This document shows, piece after piece, positions 1-7,414 of a DNA stretch of 10,868 nucleotides (positions are counted from its first letter, which is position 1; each line of letters starts with the position of its first letter). The notes under the pieces are model-generated. The model made no database searches. It was given only the letters and a program-made list of their open reading frames with translations, and was not told the DNA's origin. A program made the position numbers and the translations under genes. The DNA comes from Candidatus Sumerlaeota bacterium (GTDB lineage: Bacteria; Sumerlaeota; Sumerlaeia; JAFGJS01), in contig JAFGJS010000090.1 in NCBI GenBank assembly GCA_016928995.1, forward strand, positions 1 to 10,868, in the 5' to 3' direction.

Positions 1-11
1 ACCCTCAATTC

Positions 12-16
12 AGGAG
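12..16 (+). promoter_or_regulatory. Shine-Dalgarno site that decides the first gene's start
   Basis: AGGAG lies 8 bases before the ATG at 25. An in-frame GTG at 16 overlaps the last base of this site, so it cannot use it. The ATG at 25 is therefore the better start, giving 539 residues and beginning just ahead of the first receiver strand. Confidence 0.75.
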
Positions 17-24
17 TGACTAAC

Positions 25-1644
25 ATGAATACCGAACCATCATTGCTCGTAGTCGATGATGAACCTATCGTTTGTGAAAGCTGCGTGCGTGTGCTGAAGC
101 CGCAGGGATATCAGGTTGAGGTCATCAACGACTCACGTCAAGGCTTGGAAATGGCCGTCAACAACACATATGACGCTATTTTGCTTGATCTGAAAATGCC
201 TTATCTTGATGGCATTCAATTCCTGGAGCGGCTGCGCGATCAAAATAAAGACATCCCGGTGCTGATGATCACCGGTTATGCGAGCATTCCGTCGGCCTCG
301 GCGGCGATGCGCCTGGGCGCATGCGATTATATTGCGAAGCCCTTCACGCCGGATGAAATCAGCGTGGCTGTCAGCCGCACACTGGCTACGCGAACCAAGA
401 TCGACGAAATAGCGCAAGTGGTTCAGGTGGCGCCTGCACCGCCAGTGGAGAAGGCGCCGGCAACAGAAGACGCCGCAACAGACACCGACACAGTCCGCTT
501 TTATCAGGAAAGCTGGGTGCGCTGCGAGACGCCGGCGATGTTGCGCATTGGCGGTTTCATCAGCCATGAAGCCGGTCTGACGACGACACAGGTGCGTCTG
601 CCGCGTGTTGGAGAGATGGTGTACCGGGGATTGCCAATGGCCGCGCTGTTCCGTTTCAAGAATCCAGCGATTTACATTCCCGCTCCCGCCACCGGCCGAG
701 TCGTGGAAGTGAATTACGCCGTGGCCGACGATCCCTCGGCGCTGTGGAATGATCCATGCGGCGCGGGCTGGATCGCGCGCATTCGCACCCAGGCGGACGA
801 TTATACGGAGAACGCCGTCCGCGAGGTGACCGTGATTGGCGCCGAGGATGCGGATCTGAGCGCCACGGCTGAGGCTTTGATCAATTTTGGCTGCAATGTT
901 TCGCGGAGCCATGATGTTCCTTCGCGCGAGCAGCTGATGGCTTCGTCCGATTCGCCGGTGGTGTGGATCGACGCAGTCTCGTTGGGCGCTCTTGGACCTG
1001 ATATCGTTGAGCGGCTCAATCTCAATGTGCCGGAAGCGAAAATCGTCGTGCTGGCTGATCCGGCTTCCACGCTGGAGAAAAGCTATCGCGCTCGCCGGTT
1101 GTTTTACTACGCCGTCGAGGAATTGGGTGAATTCGAATTGAATGAAATTCTGGCCTCCGCTTTCCGCGCGCCGCTGCCGGAGCATCCGAAGTCCAGTCAG
1201 TCCAGCCTGCTTCCGCGCTGGATCGACCGCATTGATGTGACGAACCGCGACGGCGACAAGGCGTCTTGCTTGATCGACGGGCAGCTGTTGGACAGTCAGG
1301 ACGGCCTGGGTTGCCGCTTGGTGAAGATGCTGCTGGAGAAAAATTATCCGGTTGAAACGCTGCATGGGGAAGGCGAATTGACCGGCCAGATGATTCACAA
1401 TGCGCTCTACGACAATGCACGCGTATTCATTCTCAAATGCGCTGATAGCGGCAGGTTGCCGGGAAGCCTGACGGCCCGGCAGAACGATGAACTCGTCGAA
1501 ACGCTGAAGGCGCCGAATTGCAAATTGGTCGATCTGACCATGCAGCCGGCGTTGAATGAGAATCTGGTTCAGTTTACTCCGGATGTGATCGAAGCGATGG
1601 CCGCTAATCTGGCCCGCATGTTGACGGAGAAGCAGAGCAACTAA
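25..1644 (+). CDS. Receiver / GcvH-like / pseudo-receiver / HybD-like fusion protein, probable hydrogenase-linked response regulator
   Basis: Four domains can be read in 539 residues. Residues 4-121 are a canonical response-regulator receiver: acidic pair D11-D12, phospho-acceptor D55, T83 and K105 are all present, so phosphorylation by a histidine kinase is expected. A Pro/Ala/Thr-rich linker (about 130-156) follows. Residues 158-256 align with glycine cleavage H protein (SWVR, PRVGEMV, PATGRVVEVN, DPCGAGW); K212 sits near the lipoyl-lysine position but in an altered context (FRFKN) with one extra residue after it. Residues 265-381 look like a second receiver fold with D316 but no beta-5 lysine. 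Residues about 410-535 align with HybD/HycI maturation proteases (LLDSQDGLG, DSGRLPGS, QFTPDVIEAM), but the second metal ligand position is K471 and no histidine equivalent is seen. No helix-turn-helix or AAA domain is visible, so it probably acts through protein contacts. The receiver is certain and the GcvH-like domain strong; the last two are my own alignments. The cognate kinase is not in the window. Confidence 0.85.
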   Translation: MNTEPSLLVVDDEPIVCESCVRVLKPQGYQVEVINDSRQGLEMAVNNTYDAILLDLKMPYLDGIQFLERLRDQNKDIPVLMITGYASIPSASAAMRLGACDYIAKPFTPDEISVAVSRTLATRTKIDEIAQVVQVAPAPPVEKAPATEDAATDTDTVRFYQESWVRCETPAMLRIGGFISHEAGLTTTQVRLPRVGEMVYRGLPMAALFRFKNPAIYIPAPATGRVVEVNYAVADDPSALWNDPCGAGWIARIRTQADDYTENAVREVTVIGAEDADLSATAEALINFGCNVSRSHDVPSREQLMASSDSPVVWIDAVSLGALGPDIVERLNLNVPEAKIVVLADPASTLEKSYRARRLFYYAVEELGEFELNEILASAFRAPLPEHPKSSQSSLLPRWIDRIDVTNRDGDKASCLIDGQLLDSQDGLGCRLVKMLLEKNYPVETLHGEGELTGQMIHNALYDNARVFILKCADSGRLPGSLTARQNDELVETLKAPNCKLVDLTMQPALNENLVQFTPDVIEAMAANLARMLTEKQSN

Positions 1645-1880
1645 GCACGAAGTGCGGCCGCGGCCGCGAGCCGGATTTCACCAGGACGGTCTTGTTTCCA
1701 ATCAAGCGCCTCTCCAGAGAAACGATTCATTTCCGCGGCAGATATGATGCAGCAGCCCTCCTTTAAGGGAGGGCTGCTGCCTCCTGCTTTCGCTCAAGCG
1801 GCGTTTGATGAGAGCAGCCAACATCGAGCACAAGACCGACAAAGACTGAAAACCACAATTTCAATATAAGGAAGGCATCA
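1645..1880. other. Intergenic region before the hydrogenase operon
   Basis: This 236-base gap separates the regulator gene from hoxE. It holds a 14-base GC palindrome (1654-1667), a strong 13-bp hairpin (1749-1780) and the hoxE Shine-Dalgarno site (AAGGAAGG, 1868-1875). I searched by eye for a sigma-54 GG-N10-GC element and a good -35/-10 pair and found neither. A hydrogenase promoter is expected downstream of the hairpin but I cannot place it. Confidence 0.5.
1749..1780 (+). terminator. Strong hairpin, possible terminator or leader structure
   Basis: GCAGCAGCCCTCC (1749-1761) pairs perfectly with GGAGGGCTGCTGC (1768-1780) around a 6-base loop. This 13-bp GC-rich stem lies 104 bases after the regulator stop. 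It lacks a following T-run (the next bases are CTCCTGCTTTC), so it is not a textbook intrinsic terminator. It could end the regulator transcript with help, stabilise an RNA 3' end, or act in a hydrogenase leader. Confidence 0.5.
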
Positions 1881-2390
1881 ATGAGCGCGAAGACAGATGT
1901 AATGGAAGCGTCCGAACAGAAAGCAGATCCGCGCTGGCGCAGCGTCGAAAAGACTATGCGGCAGCACGGCTATCACGCGAACGGCCTCATCGAGACTCTG
2001 CATGCGGTTCAGGAGGCGTATGGCTGTCTGGATGAAGAAGCCCTGCGCAGAATCGCCGCTGAGTTGCGAGTCGCCTTAAGCCACGTTTACGGCGTGGCCA
2101 CGTTTTATAACTATTTCACCATGGCGCCGCCCGGGCGCCACACCTGCGTGGTTTGCATGGGCACCGCATGCTACATCAAGGGCGCGGGCGAGATCATGGA
2201 GCGCATCAGCAAGGAATTCAACGTCGCTCCGGAAGAGACATCCGACGACGGCAACCTGTCGCTGCTCAGCGCGCGCTGCATCGGCTGCTGCGGACAAGCG
2301 CCGGCCCTGGTGGTCGACGGTGAAATCTGGGGCGGACTTTCCGCCGACGAAGTGATCGAACGATTAAGGAGAGTTTTGAATGACGCCTGA
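1881..2390 (+). CDS. hoxE: NAD-reducing [NiFe] hydrogenase diaphorase subunit HoxE (NuoE-like)
   Basis: This 169-residue protein belongs to the NuoE / 24-kDa thioredoxin-like [2Fe-2S] family. An N-terminal helical segment (about 15-75, with the family pattern GVATFYNYF near 71-79) precedes the thioredoxin-like cluster domain. The four cluster ligands are C92 and C97 (C-x4-C) and C133 and C137 (C-x3-C, followed by GQAP). It passes electrons within the HoxEFU module that connects NAD(H) to the hydrogenase. The ATG at 1881 has an AAGGAAGG site just upstream. Its end overlaps hoxF by 11 bases. The same family includes HndA and complex I NuoE; the downstream HoxYH genes decide the name. Confidence 0.93.
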   Translation: MSAKTDVMEASEQKADPRWRSVEKTMRQHGYHANGLIETLHAVQEAYGCLDEEALRRIAAELRVALSHVYGVATFYNYFTMAPPGRHTCVVCMGTACYIKGAGEIMERISKEFNVAPEETSDDGNLSLLSARCIGCCGQAPALVVDGEIWGGLSADEVIERLRRVLNDA

Positions 2391-4017
2391 AGAATTGCAC
2401 GACCTATGCACCCAAGAACAGGAAGCCGCCGAGCAATATCCGCATCATCTCTATGTTTGCTCGAGCGACCCGAAATCCATCCTGGCGAAAGACTTGCGTC
2501 AGGAAATAAAAAAACGCGACAAGGAAAAGACGATCTGCGTCCATGAGGTCGGTTTCATGGGGCTGGGCGCCGAAGAGCCGATTGTGCGCGTCGAGCCGCA
2601 ACAGGTATATTACCAGCGCGTCGGCGCCGAGGATATTGATGCGTTGTTCGACAGTCTGGATAGCGGAAAATCCATTGAGCGCCTTGCCTGCGAGACCTTG
2701 CCGGAATTGCTGAAGCATCAACGGCTGGTAGTGCTGGATAAAAATGATCGAATCAATCCCAACCGGATTGAAGATTACATCGCCTGCGGCGGCTATCAGG
2801 CGCTAATGCGCGCGCTGACTGAGCAATCGCCTGCTCAGGTCCTTGAGGAAATCACACAGAGCGGACTGCGCGGACGCGGCGGCGCCGGATTTCCCACTGG
2901 TCTGAAATGGAATCTGGTGGCCAAGGCCCAAGGCGAGAAAAAATATGTGGTCTGCAACGCGGATGAGGGCGATCCCGGCGCGTTCATGGATCGCATGATT
3001 TTGGAGTGCAATCCGCACCGCGTGCTGGAGGGCATGCTACTCGCCGGTTACGCCGTAGGCGCAAGCCAGGGCTACATCTACATCCGCGCGGAATATCCGT
3101 TGGCGATCAAGCGTCTGCGACTGGCGATCAAGCAGGCGCAACGGCTCGGACTGCTGGGTCACCGCATCGGCGAAGTCGGTTTTGATTTCAACATCGAATT
3201 GCGGCTGGGCGCCGGCGCCTTTGTCTGCGGCGAGGAGACGGCGCTGCTGGGCTCCATCGCCGGACGTCGTGGAACTCCGCGGCCGCGGCCGCCCTATCCC
3301 GCGGAGCGCGGCCTGTGGAACGCCCCGACATTGATCAACAACGTGGAGACGTTCGCCAATATCGCGCCGATCATGAAACACGGCTCCGCGTGGTTCGCCA
3401 ACATCGGCACGGAAAAAAGCAAAGGCACCAAGGTCTTCGCCCTGGCTGGCCGCGTGACATACACCGGTCTTGTCGAAGTGCCGATGGGCGTGCCCTTACG
3501 CGACATCATCTTCAAACTTGGCGGCGGCATTCCGAATCATTGCGAATTCAAGGCCGTGCAAACCGGCGGACCATCCGGCGGCTGCATCCCGGCCGAGCAT
3601 CTCGACATTTCCGTTGATTATGATTCGCTGGCGCAGGTTGGTTCGATCATGGGCTCCGGCGGCATGATCATCATGGACGAAACATCCTGCATGGTCGACG
3701 TGGCCAAGTTTTTCATGGCGTTTTGTTGCGAAGAGTCGTGCGGAAAATGCATTCCCTGCCGCGTGGGCACATCGCAAATGTATCACATCCTTCAACGCAT
3801 CACCAACGGCCAGGGCACGCTTTACGATCTGGAACTACTAGAGGAACTTTGCGACGTCATGCAAAACACCAGCCTCTGCGGACTAGGGCAGACTGCGCCG
3901 AATCCATTGCTCAGCACCTTGCGTTTCTTCCGCCACGAGTATCTGGCGCACATTCTGGACAAGCAATGTCCGGCGAAAGTCTGTAAAATTCATAAAGTGA
4001 TGGAGGCGGTCTCATGA
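2380..4017 (+). CDS. hoxF: NAD-reducing [NiFe] hydrogenase diaphorase subunit HoxF (NuoF-like), NAD/FMN-binding
   Basis: This 545-residue protein carries the FMN and NAD(H) site of the diaphorase. The family blocks are present: [16 protein letters not shown] (162-177, nucleotide/FMN glycine-rich loop), [14 protein letters not shown] (192-205), [16 protein letters not shown] (283-298), NNVETFANI (320-328), and a C-terminal [4Fe-4S] site [12 protein letters not shown] with C454, C457, C460 and C500. Residues about 20-90 resemble the thioredoxin-like domain that precedes NuoF in HydB/HoxF proteins, but of its four expected cysteines only C27 stays: the GCxGxC pair reads GFMGLG (F59, G63). No bacterial-ferredoxin extension follows residue 520, which separates it from longer HydB/HndC forms. 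AAGGAG at 2366-2371 sets the start, inside the end of hoxE. Its stop overlaps the hoxU start in an ATGA. Confidence 0.95.
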   Translation: MTPEELHDLCTQEQEAAEQYPHHLYVCSSDPKSILAKDLRQEIKKRDKEKTICVHEVGFMGLGAEEPIVRVEPQQVYYQRVGAEDIDALFDSLDSGKSIERLACETLPELLKHQRLVVLDKNDRINPNRIEDYIACGGYQALMRALTEQSPAQVLEEITQSGLRGRGGAGFPTGLKWNLVAKAQGEKKYVVCNADEGDPGAFMDRMILECNPHRVLEGMLLAGYAVGASQGYIYIRAEYPLAIKRLRLAIKQAQRLGLLGHRIGEVGFDFNIELRLGAGAFVCGEETALLGSIAGRRGTPRPRPPYPAERGLWNAPTLINNVETFANIAPIMKHGSAWFANIGTEKSKGTKVFALAGRVTYTGLVEVPMGVPLRDIIFKLGGGIPNHCEFKAVQTGGPSGGCIPAEHLDISVDYDSLAQVGSIMGSGGMIIMDETSCMVDVAKFFMAFCCEESCGKCIPCRVGTSQMYHILQRITNGQGTLYDLELLEELCDVMQNTSLCGLGQTAPNPLLSTLRFFRHEYLAHILDKQCPAKVCKIHKVMEAVS

Positions 4018-4736
4018 ATGCAACCAGCGTACGAATCGTCACGCTTAAGATCGACGATAGGGAACTCAGCGCGCGGGAGGACCGCACCATCCTGGAAGTG
4101 GCGAGGGAAAACCAGCTTGACATCCCTACGCTTTGCCACCTGGACGGCTTGAGCAGTTCAGGCGCCTGCCGTTTGTGCCTGGTGGAGATCACGGGCATCC
4201 GCCGGCTGCTGCCGGCCTGTGTCACAACGGTCGGCGAAGGCATGGAAGTCTATACGAACACGCCGCGCATTCAACATTACCGCAAGCTGATTCTCGAATT
4301 GCTGTTTTCCGAGCGGAATCACGTTTGCTCGGTGTGCGTGTCGAACGGGCAATGCGAATTGCAGGAACTGGCCCGCAAACTGGGCGTGGATCATGTGCAT
4401 TATCCATACCTGATGCCCGAGCTGCCGGTCGATGCGTCGAATCCGCGTTTTGTCGTGGATCACAACCGCTGCATCCTCTGCGGACGCTGCACGCGGGCTT
4501 GCGACGAAATCGAAGGGGCGCACACCTGGGATATGCGGGGGCGTGGCATCGAGACCCGCGTGATCACCGACTTCAGCGATCCCTGGGGCGCATCGTCCAC
4601 CTGCACCGGCTGCGGCAAATGCGTGCATGTCTGCCCGACCGGCGCGCTTTCGGAAAAAGGGCGCTCCGTCGCCGAAATGGTGAAGCACAAACATTTCATG
4701 CCTTATCTGACTTTGATGCGAAAGGAACAATCATGA
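4014..4736 (+). CDS. hoxU: NAD-reducing [NiFe] hydrogenase subunit HoxU (iron-sulfur relay, NuoG N-terminal-like)
   Basis: This 240-residue protein matches the N-terminal part of NuoG and wires the diaphorase to the hydrogenase dimer. It starts with a plant-type [2Fe-2S] domain with ligands C41, C52, C55 and C69. Next is a [4Fe-4S] site of the NuoG His/Cys type, with C105, C108, C114 and probably H103. Two ferredoxin-type CxxCxxCxxxC clusters follow (C153-C163 and C197-C207, the latter ending in CP). There is no molybdopterin-type C-terminal domain, as expected for HoxU rather than full NuoG. GGAGG at 4002-4006 precedes the ATG. The gene overlaps hoxF and hoxY by 4 bases each (ATGA), indicating translational coupling. 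Confidence 0.95.
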   Translation: MNATSVRIVTLKIDDRELSAREDRTILEVARENQLDIPTLCHLDGLSSSGACRLCLVEITGIRRLLPACVTTVGEGMEVYTNTPRIQHYRKLILELLFSERNHVCSVCVSNGQCELQELARKLGVDHVHYPYLMPELPVDASNPRFVVDHNRCILCGRCTRACDEIEGAHTWDMRGRGIETRVITDFSDPWGASSTCTGCGKCVHVCPTGALSEKGRSVAEMVKHKHFMPYLTLMRKEQS

Positions 4737-5248
4737 GCAAACCTCGCTTAGCCTCGATTTGGCTGGATGGATGCAGCGGCTGCCATATGTCGCTGATCGA
4801 TCTGGACGATCAATTATTCGCGCTCGCGGAAAAGGTCGATGTGGTTTTCGGACCGCTGGTCGACACCAAGGAGTTTCCCGAAGGCGTCGACATCACCCTA
4901 GTGGAAGGCGCCGTCAGCACCGACGAAGACCATGAAGTGATCAAACTCATCCGCCAGCGCACGAAATACTTGGTGGCGCTGGGCGATTGCGCGGTCACTA
5001 CGAATATTCCCGGCATGCGCAACAGCTCGGGAACACAGGAGATGCTGCAGGGCGTGTATCCCGAAGCCCCGGCATGGACCGATGATCTGCCGAAACTGCA
5101 GCGTGCGTTGCCATTGCATGCCGTGGTCAAGGTCGATGTGCATCTGCCCGGCTGCCCGCCGCCGCCCGAGATGTTTTTTGCCGTCATCGCGGCGCTGTTG
5201 GAAGACCGCATTCCCGACGTCCAGAACCAAGTCCGCTTCGGAATGTGA
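4733..5248 (+). CDS. hoxY: [NiFe] hydrogenase small subunit HoxY
   Basis: This is the 171-residue small subunit of the Hox-type cytoplasmic hydrogenase. It should bind one proximal [4Fe-4S] cluster through C14 and C17 (DGCSGCHMS), C86 (GDCAV) and C141 (LPGCPPPPE), passing electrons from the HoxH active site to HoxU. It has no twin-arginine signal and none of the extra cluster-binding domain of membrane uptake hydrogenases, fitting a soluble group 3 enzyme. The frame is open far upstream, but the ATG at 4733 matches the family start (hydrophobic strand then CSGC). AAGGAA at 4722-4727 lies 5 bases before it, and it overlaps the hoxU stop. hoxH follows after 34 bases. Confidence 0.95.
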   Translation: MSKPRLASIWLDGCSGCHMSLIDLDDQLFALAEKVDVVFGPLVDTKEFPEGVDITLVEGAVSTDEDHEVIKLIRQRTKYLVALGDCAVTTNIPGMRNSSGTQEMLQGVYPEAPAWTDDLPKLQRALPLHAVVKVDVHLPGCPPPPEMFFAVIAALLEDRIPDVQNQVRFGM

Positions 5249-5282
5249 CGAATGAACGAGAAAAATTGATGGAGCATAGACA

Positions 5283-6707
5283 ATGACGAAAAAGATCACA
5301 ATCAAGCCGATCAGCCGCATCGAGGGGCACGGCAAGATCACGCTGCATTTGAACGATGAAGGAGAAGTGGACAAGGCGCTGTTTCATGTCACGCAGGTGC
5401 GTGGTTTTGAAAAAATCTGCGCCGGACGCCCATTCTATGAGATGCCCTCGTTGACCGCGCGAATCTGCGGCATCTGCACCGTCTCGCACTTGATGGCTTC
5501 GGCCAAGGCCTGCGATGCGCTGCTGGCGGTTCGCATTCCGCCCGCCGGCGGAGAATTGCGGCGCCTGATGAACCTGGCGCAGATCATTCAATCCCACGCC
5601 TTGAGTTTTTTCTACCTCAGCTCGCCCGACTTGCTGCTGGGATTGGATGACGAACCGCAAAAGCGGAATGTGTTCGAATTGGCCAAAACACATCCGCAGT
5701 TGATCAAGGACGGCATCGCGCTGCGGCAATTCGGCCAGGAAGTGATTCAGATCCTGGGCGGGAAACGAATTCACCCGACCTGGGTGGTGCCGGGCGGCGT
5801 CAGCGAGCCATTGCGTCTCGATCAACGCGATGAGATTCTGCAACGGATCCCCGATGCGCTGGATTGCATTCAGCGCACCCTCACGGTGAAAAAGCGGCTG
5901 CTCGATCAGCGCCGGGAAGAGGCGAGAACTTTCGCCAATTTTCCCAGTCTGTTCATGAGCATGGTGGACGACAAGGGACGGCTTTCGTATTACGACGGTC
6001 ACCTGCGTTTCATGGACGCCACCGGCAAGATCATCGCCGACAACATTGAAGCCGAAGACTACGCCGATTGGATCGGCGAGGCCGTGGAGCCTTGGACCTA
6101 TCTGAAGTTTCCGTATTACAAACCGCAGGGATATCCCGGCGGAATGTATCGCGTCGGACCACTGGCGCGTTTGAATCTGATCGACTATTGCGGAACGCCG
6201 CTGGCCGACCGCGAATGGACAGAGTTCCGCCAGATTGAACGCGGCCCGACATTGAGCTCCTTCTATTATCATTACGCGCGTTTAATCGAAGTGCTCTTTT
6301 GCCTTGAACGCATGCAACGCTTGCTCGATTCGCCGGAGATCCTCTCCAAGCATGTCCGGGCGCATGCGCAGGTCAACGCCCTGGAGGGCGTCGGCATGGT
6401 GGAGGCGCCTCGCGGCACGTTGATCCATCATTATGAGATCGACGAAGAGGGGTTGATTCAAAAAGCTAACTTGGTGGTCGCCACCGGCCATAACAACCTG
6501 GCGATGAATCAGGGCGTGCTGCAAGTCGCGCGGCATTTCATCCACGGCGGCAAACTGGAGGAAGGCATGCTGAACCGCGTTGAGGCCGTCATTCGCACGT
6601 TCGATCCGTGCCTGAGCTGTTCGACGCATGCGTTCGGCGAAATGCCGCTGGTGGTTGAATTATACGACGCCGAAGGACAGAAGTGCGATCAGTTGCTGCG
6701 GAGATAA
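5283..6707 (+). CDS. hoxH: [NiFe] hydrogenase large subunit HoxH (group 3d-like), unprocessed precursor form
   Basis: This 474-residue protein holds the Ni-Fe(CN)2CO active site. The N-terminal block RIEGHGKI (12-19) and the L1 motif RICGICTVSH (C62, C65) give two nickel ligands. The C-terminal L2 motif DPCLSCSTH gives C443 and C446. Beyond H449 there are 25 more residues beginning AFGEMPLVVE and ending QLLRR. In this family a maturation protease removes such a tail after nickel insertion, and hoxW downstream supplies that enzyme. The L2 block DPCLSCSTH fits NAD(P)-linked group 3d enzymes, and the hoxEFUY neighbours support bidirectional NAD+/H2 chemistry in the cytoplasm. GGAG at 5271-5274 lies 8 bases before the ATG. 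The exact subgroup needs a tree; the family is certain. Confidence 0.96.
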   Translation: MTKKITIKPISRIEGHGKITLHLNDEGEVDKALFHVTQVRGFEKICAGRPFYEMPSLTARICGICTVSHLMASAKACDALLAVRIPPAGGELRRLMNLAQIIQSHALSFFYLSSPDLLLGLDDEPQKRNVFELAKTHPQLIKDGIALRQFGQEVIQILGGKRIHPTWVVPGGVSEPLRLDQRDEILQRIPDALDCIQRTLTVKKRLLDQRREEARTFANFPSLFMSMVDDKGRLSYYDGHLRFMDATGKIIADNIEAEDYADWIGEAVEPWTYLKFPYYKPQGYPGGMYRVGPLARLNLIDYCGTPLADREWTEFRQIERGPTLSSFYYHYARLIEVLFCLERMQRLLDSPEILSKHVRAHAQVNALEGVGMVEAPRGTLIHHYEIDEEGLIQKANLVVATGHNNLAMNQGVLQVARHFIHGGKLEEGMLNRVEAVIRTFDPCLSCSTHAFGEMPLVVELYDAEGQKCDQLLRR

Positions 6708-6743
6708 CGTAGCGCTTGCATCAGAAGTTTATCGACTAGAAAA

Positions 6744-6775
6744 ACGGGCAGCTCCGTTTATTCGGCGCTGCCCGT
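6744..6775. terminator. Hairpin between hoxH and hoxW
   Basis: ACGGGCAGC (6744-6752) pairs perfectly with GCTGCCCGT (6767-6775); an inner CCG/CGG (6754-6756 with 6763-6765) extends the stem around a TTTATT loop. On the + strand no T-run follows (TATATGCCC), so it may weaken or process the transcript before hoxW. On the - strand the stem is followed by TTTTT (complement of 6740-6744), a better intrinsic-terminator shape, which could stop antisense transcription arriving from the lyase gene. Confidence 0.55.
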
Positions 6776-6811
6776 ATATGCCCTTTAAGCATGGGTCAAT
6801 GGAAAAGAAAG

Positions 6812-7294
6812 ATGAAAACACTGATTATCGGTTACGGCAGTCCATTGCGCAGCGACGACGGCGCCGGTCCATGGCTCGTGGATGCTTTGTCGCGTCAAAT
6901 CGACGATCCATCGATGCAGTTCATGACCTGCCATCAATTAAGCCCCGATCTCGCCGGCGCCTTCAGCCGTGTCGATAAAGTCGTATTCGTTGACGCGCGC
7001 CGCGCGGATAAAACGGGCGACTTGCAGCTTCAACAGCTTTCGCCTGACGATTTATGCTCCGATTTTTTCTCTCATCACATGCCGCCGCAGAACATTCTGG
7101 CGCTATGCCGGGCGCTTTACGGCGCATGCCCCGAAGCGCTGGTTGTCACCGTGTCCACGTCGGAATTGGAGCCGGGTTTGGACCTCTCTCCGGCCTTGCG
7201 GCGAGCGCTGCCTGAAATGCTGCGCCGGATCAAAGCGCTGCTCATGGAGAATGATTTTTCCGGTGATGTATGTCAAATGCATTGCCGCGCTTAA
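6812..7294 (+). CDS. hoxW: Hydrogenase maturation protease HoxW (HyaD/HybD/HycI family, peptidase M52)
   Basis: This 160-residue enzyme is the nickel-dependent endopeptidase expected to remove the 25-residue tail of HoxH. The N-terminal block LIIGYGSPLRSDDGAG (4-19) carries D16, equivalent to E16 of HybD. D61 in VVFVDARR matches HybD D62. H88/H89 in SHHMPPQ matches HybD H93. All three metal-contact positions are thus filled. I chose the ATG at 6812 because family members begin almost directly with the strand leading into GxGxxxxxDDG; an in-frame ATG at 6791 would add seven residues (MGQWKRK). The ribosome site is only a weak purine run. The gene follows hoxH after 104 bases with a hairpin in between, and a clear terminator follows it. 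The C-terminus (QMHCRA) has two cysteines nearby of unknown significance. Confidence 0.92.
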   Translation: MKTLIIGYGSPLRSDDGAGPWLVDALSRQIDDPSMQFMTCHQLSPDLAGAFSRVDKVVFVDARRADKTGDLQLQQLSPDDLCSDFFSHHMPPQNILALCRALYGACPEALVVTVSTSELEPGLDLSPALRRALPEMLRRIKALLMENDFSGDVCQMHCRA

Positions 7295-7350
7295 AATGCC
7301 CGCGGTGTTGCCGCGCGTTTCGCAGCAATCATTTCACGCAATAACTGCGA

Positions 7351-7384
7351 CAGGTGGATGGCATTTGCGCCACCCGCCTGTTTT
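7351..7384 (+). terminator. Rho-independent terminator of the hydrogenase operon
   Basis: CAGGTGGATGGC (7351-7362) pairs with GCCACCCGCCTG (7369-7380), a 12-position stem with one G-T wobble and one A-C mismatch, a 6-base ATTTGC loop, and TTTT at 7381-7384. It lies 57 bases after the hoxW stop. On the other strand the stem lies about 35 bases beyond the lyase stop but has no T-run, so it may serve both convergent genes imperfectly. Confidence 0.75.
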
Positions 7385-7414
7385 GCATCACTGTCATTCA
7401 ACGCGACCGAATCA

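Noticed and set aside
133-1398. Long open frame on the - strand opposite the regulator gene
   Set aside because: It lies entirely antisense to a gene with clear receiver and GcvH motifs, its translation is rich in R/H/Q without domain features, and it has no Shine-Dalgarno site. It is a shadow frame.
1645-1880. Sigma-54 promoter for the hydrogenase operon
   Set aside because: Response-regulator context made this attractive, but no GG-N10-GC element with the right flanks was found, and the regulator lacks an AAA domain.
4133-4732. 200-codon upstream extension of the hoxY frame
   Set aside because: The frame is open but covers the conserved hoxU gene in another frame; the ATG at 4733 with its ribosome site and the family's usual N-terminus fixes the start.
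5184-6272. 362-codon open frame on the - strand opposite hoxY/hoxH
   Set aside because: It overlaps the strongly conserved HoxH frame and shows no recognisable domain; GC-rich codon bias explains the open frame.
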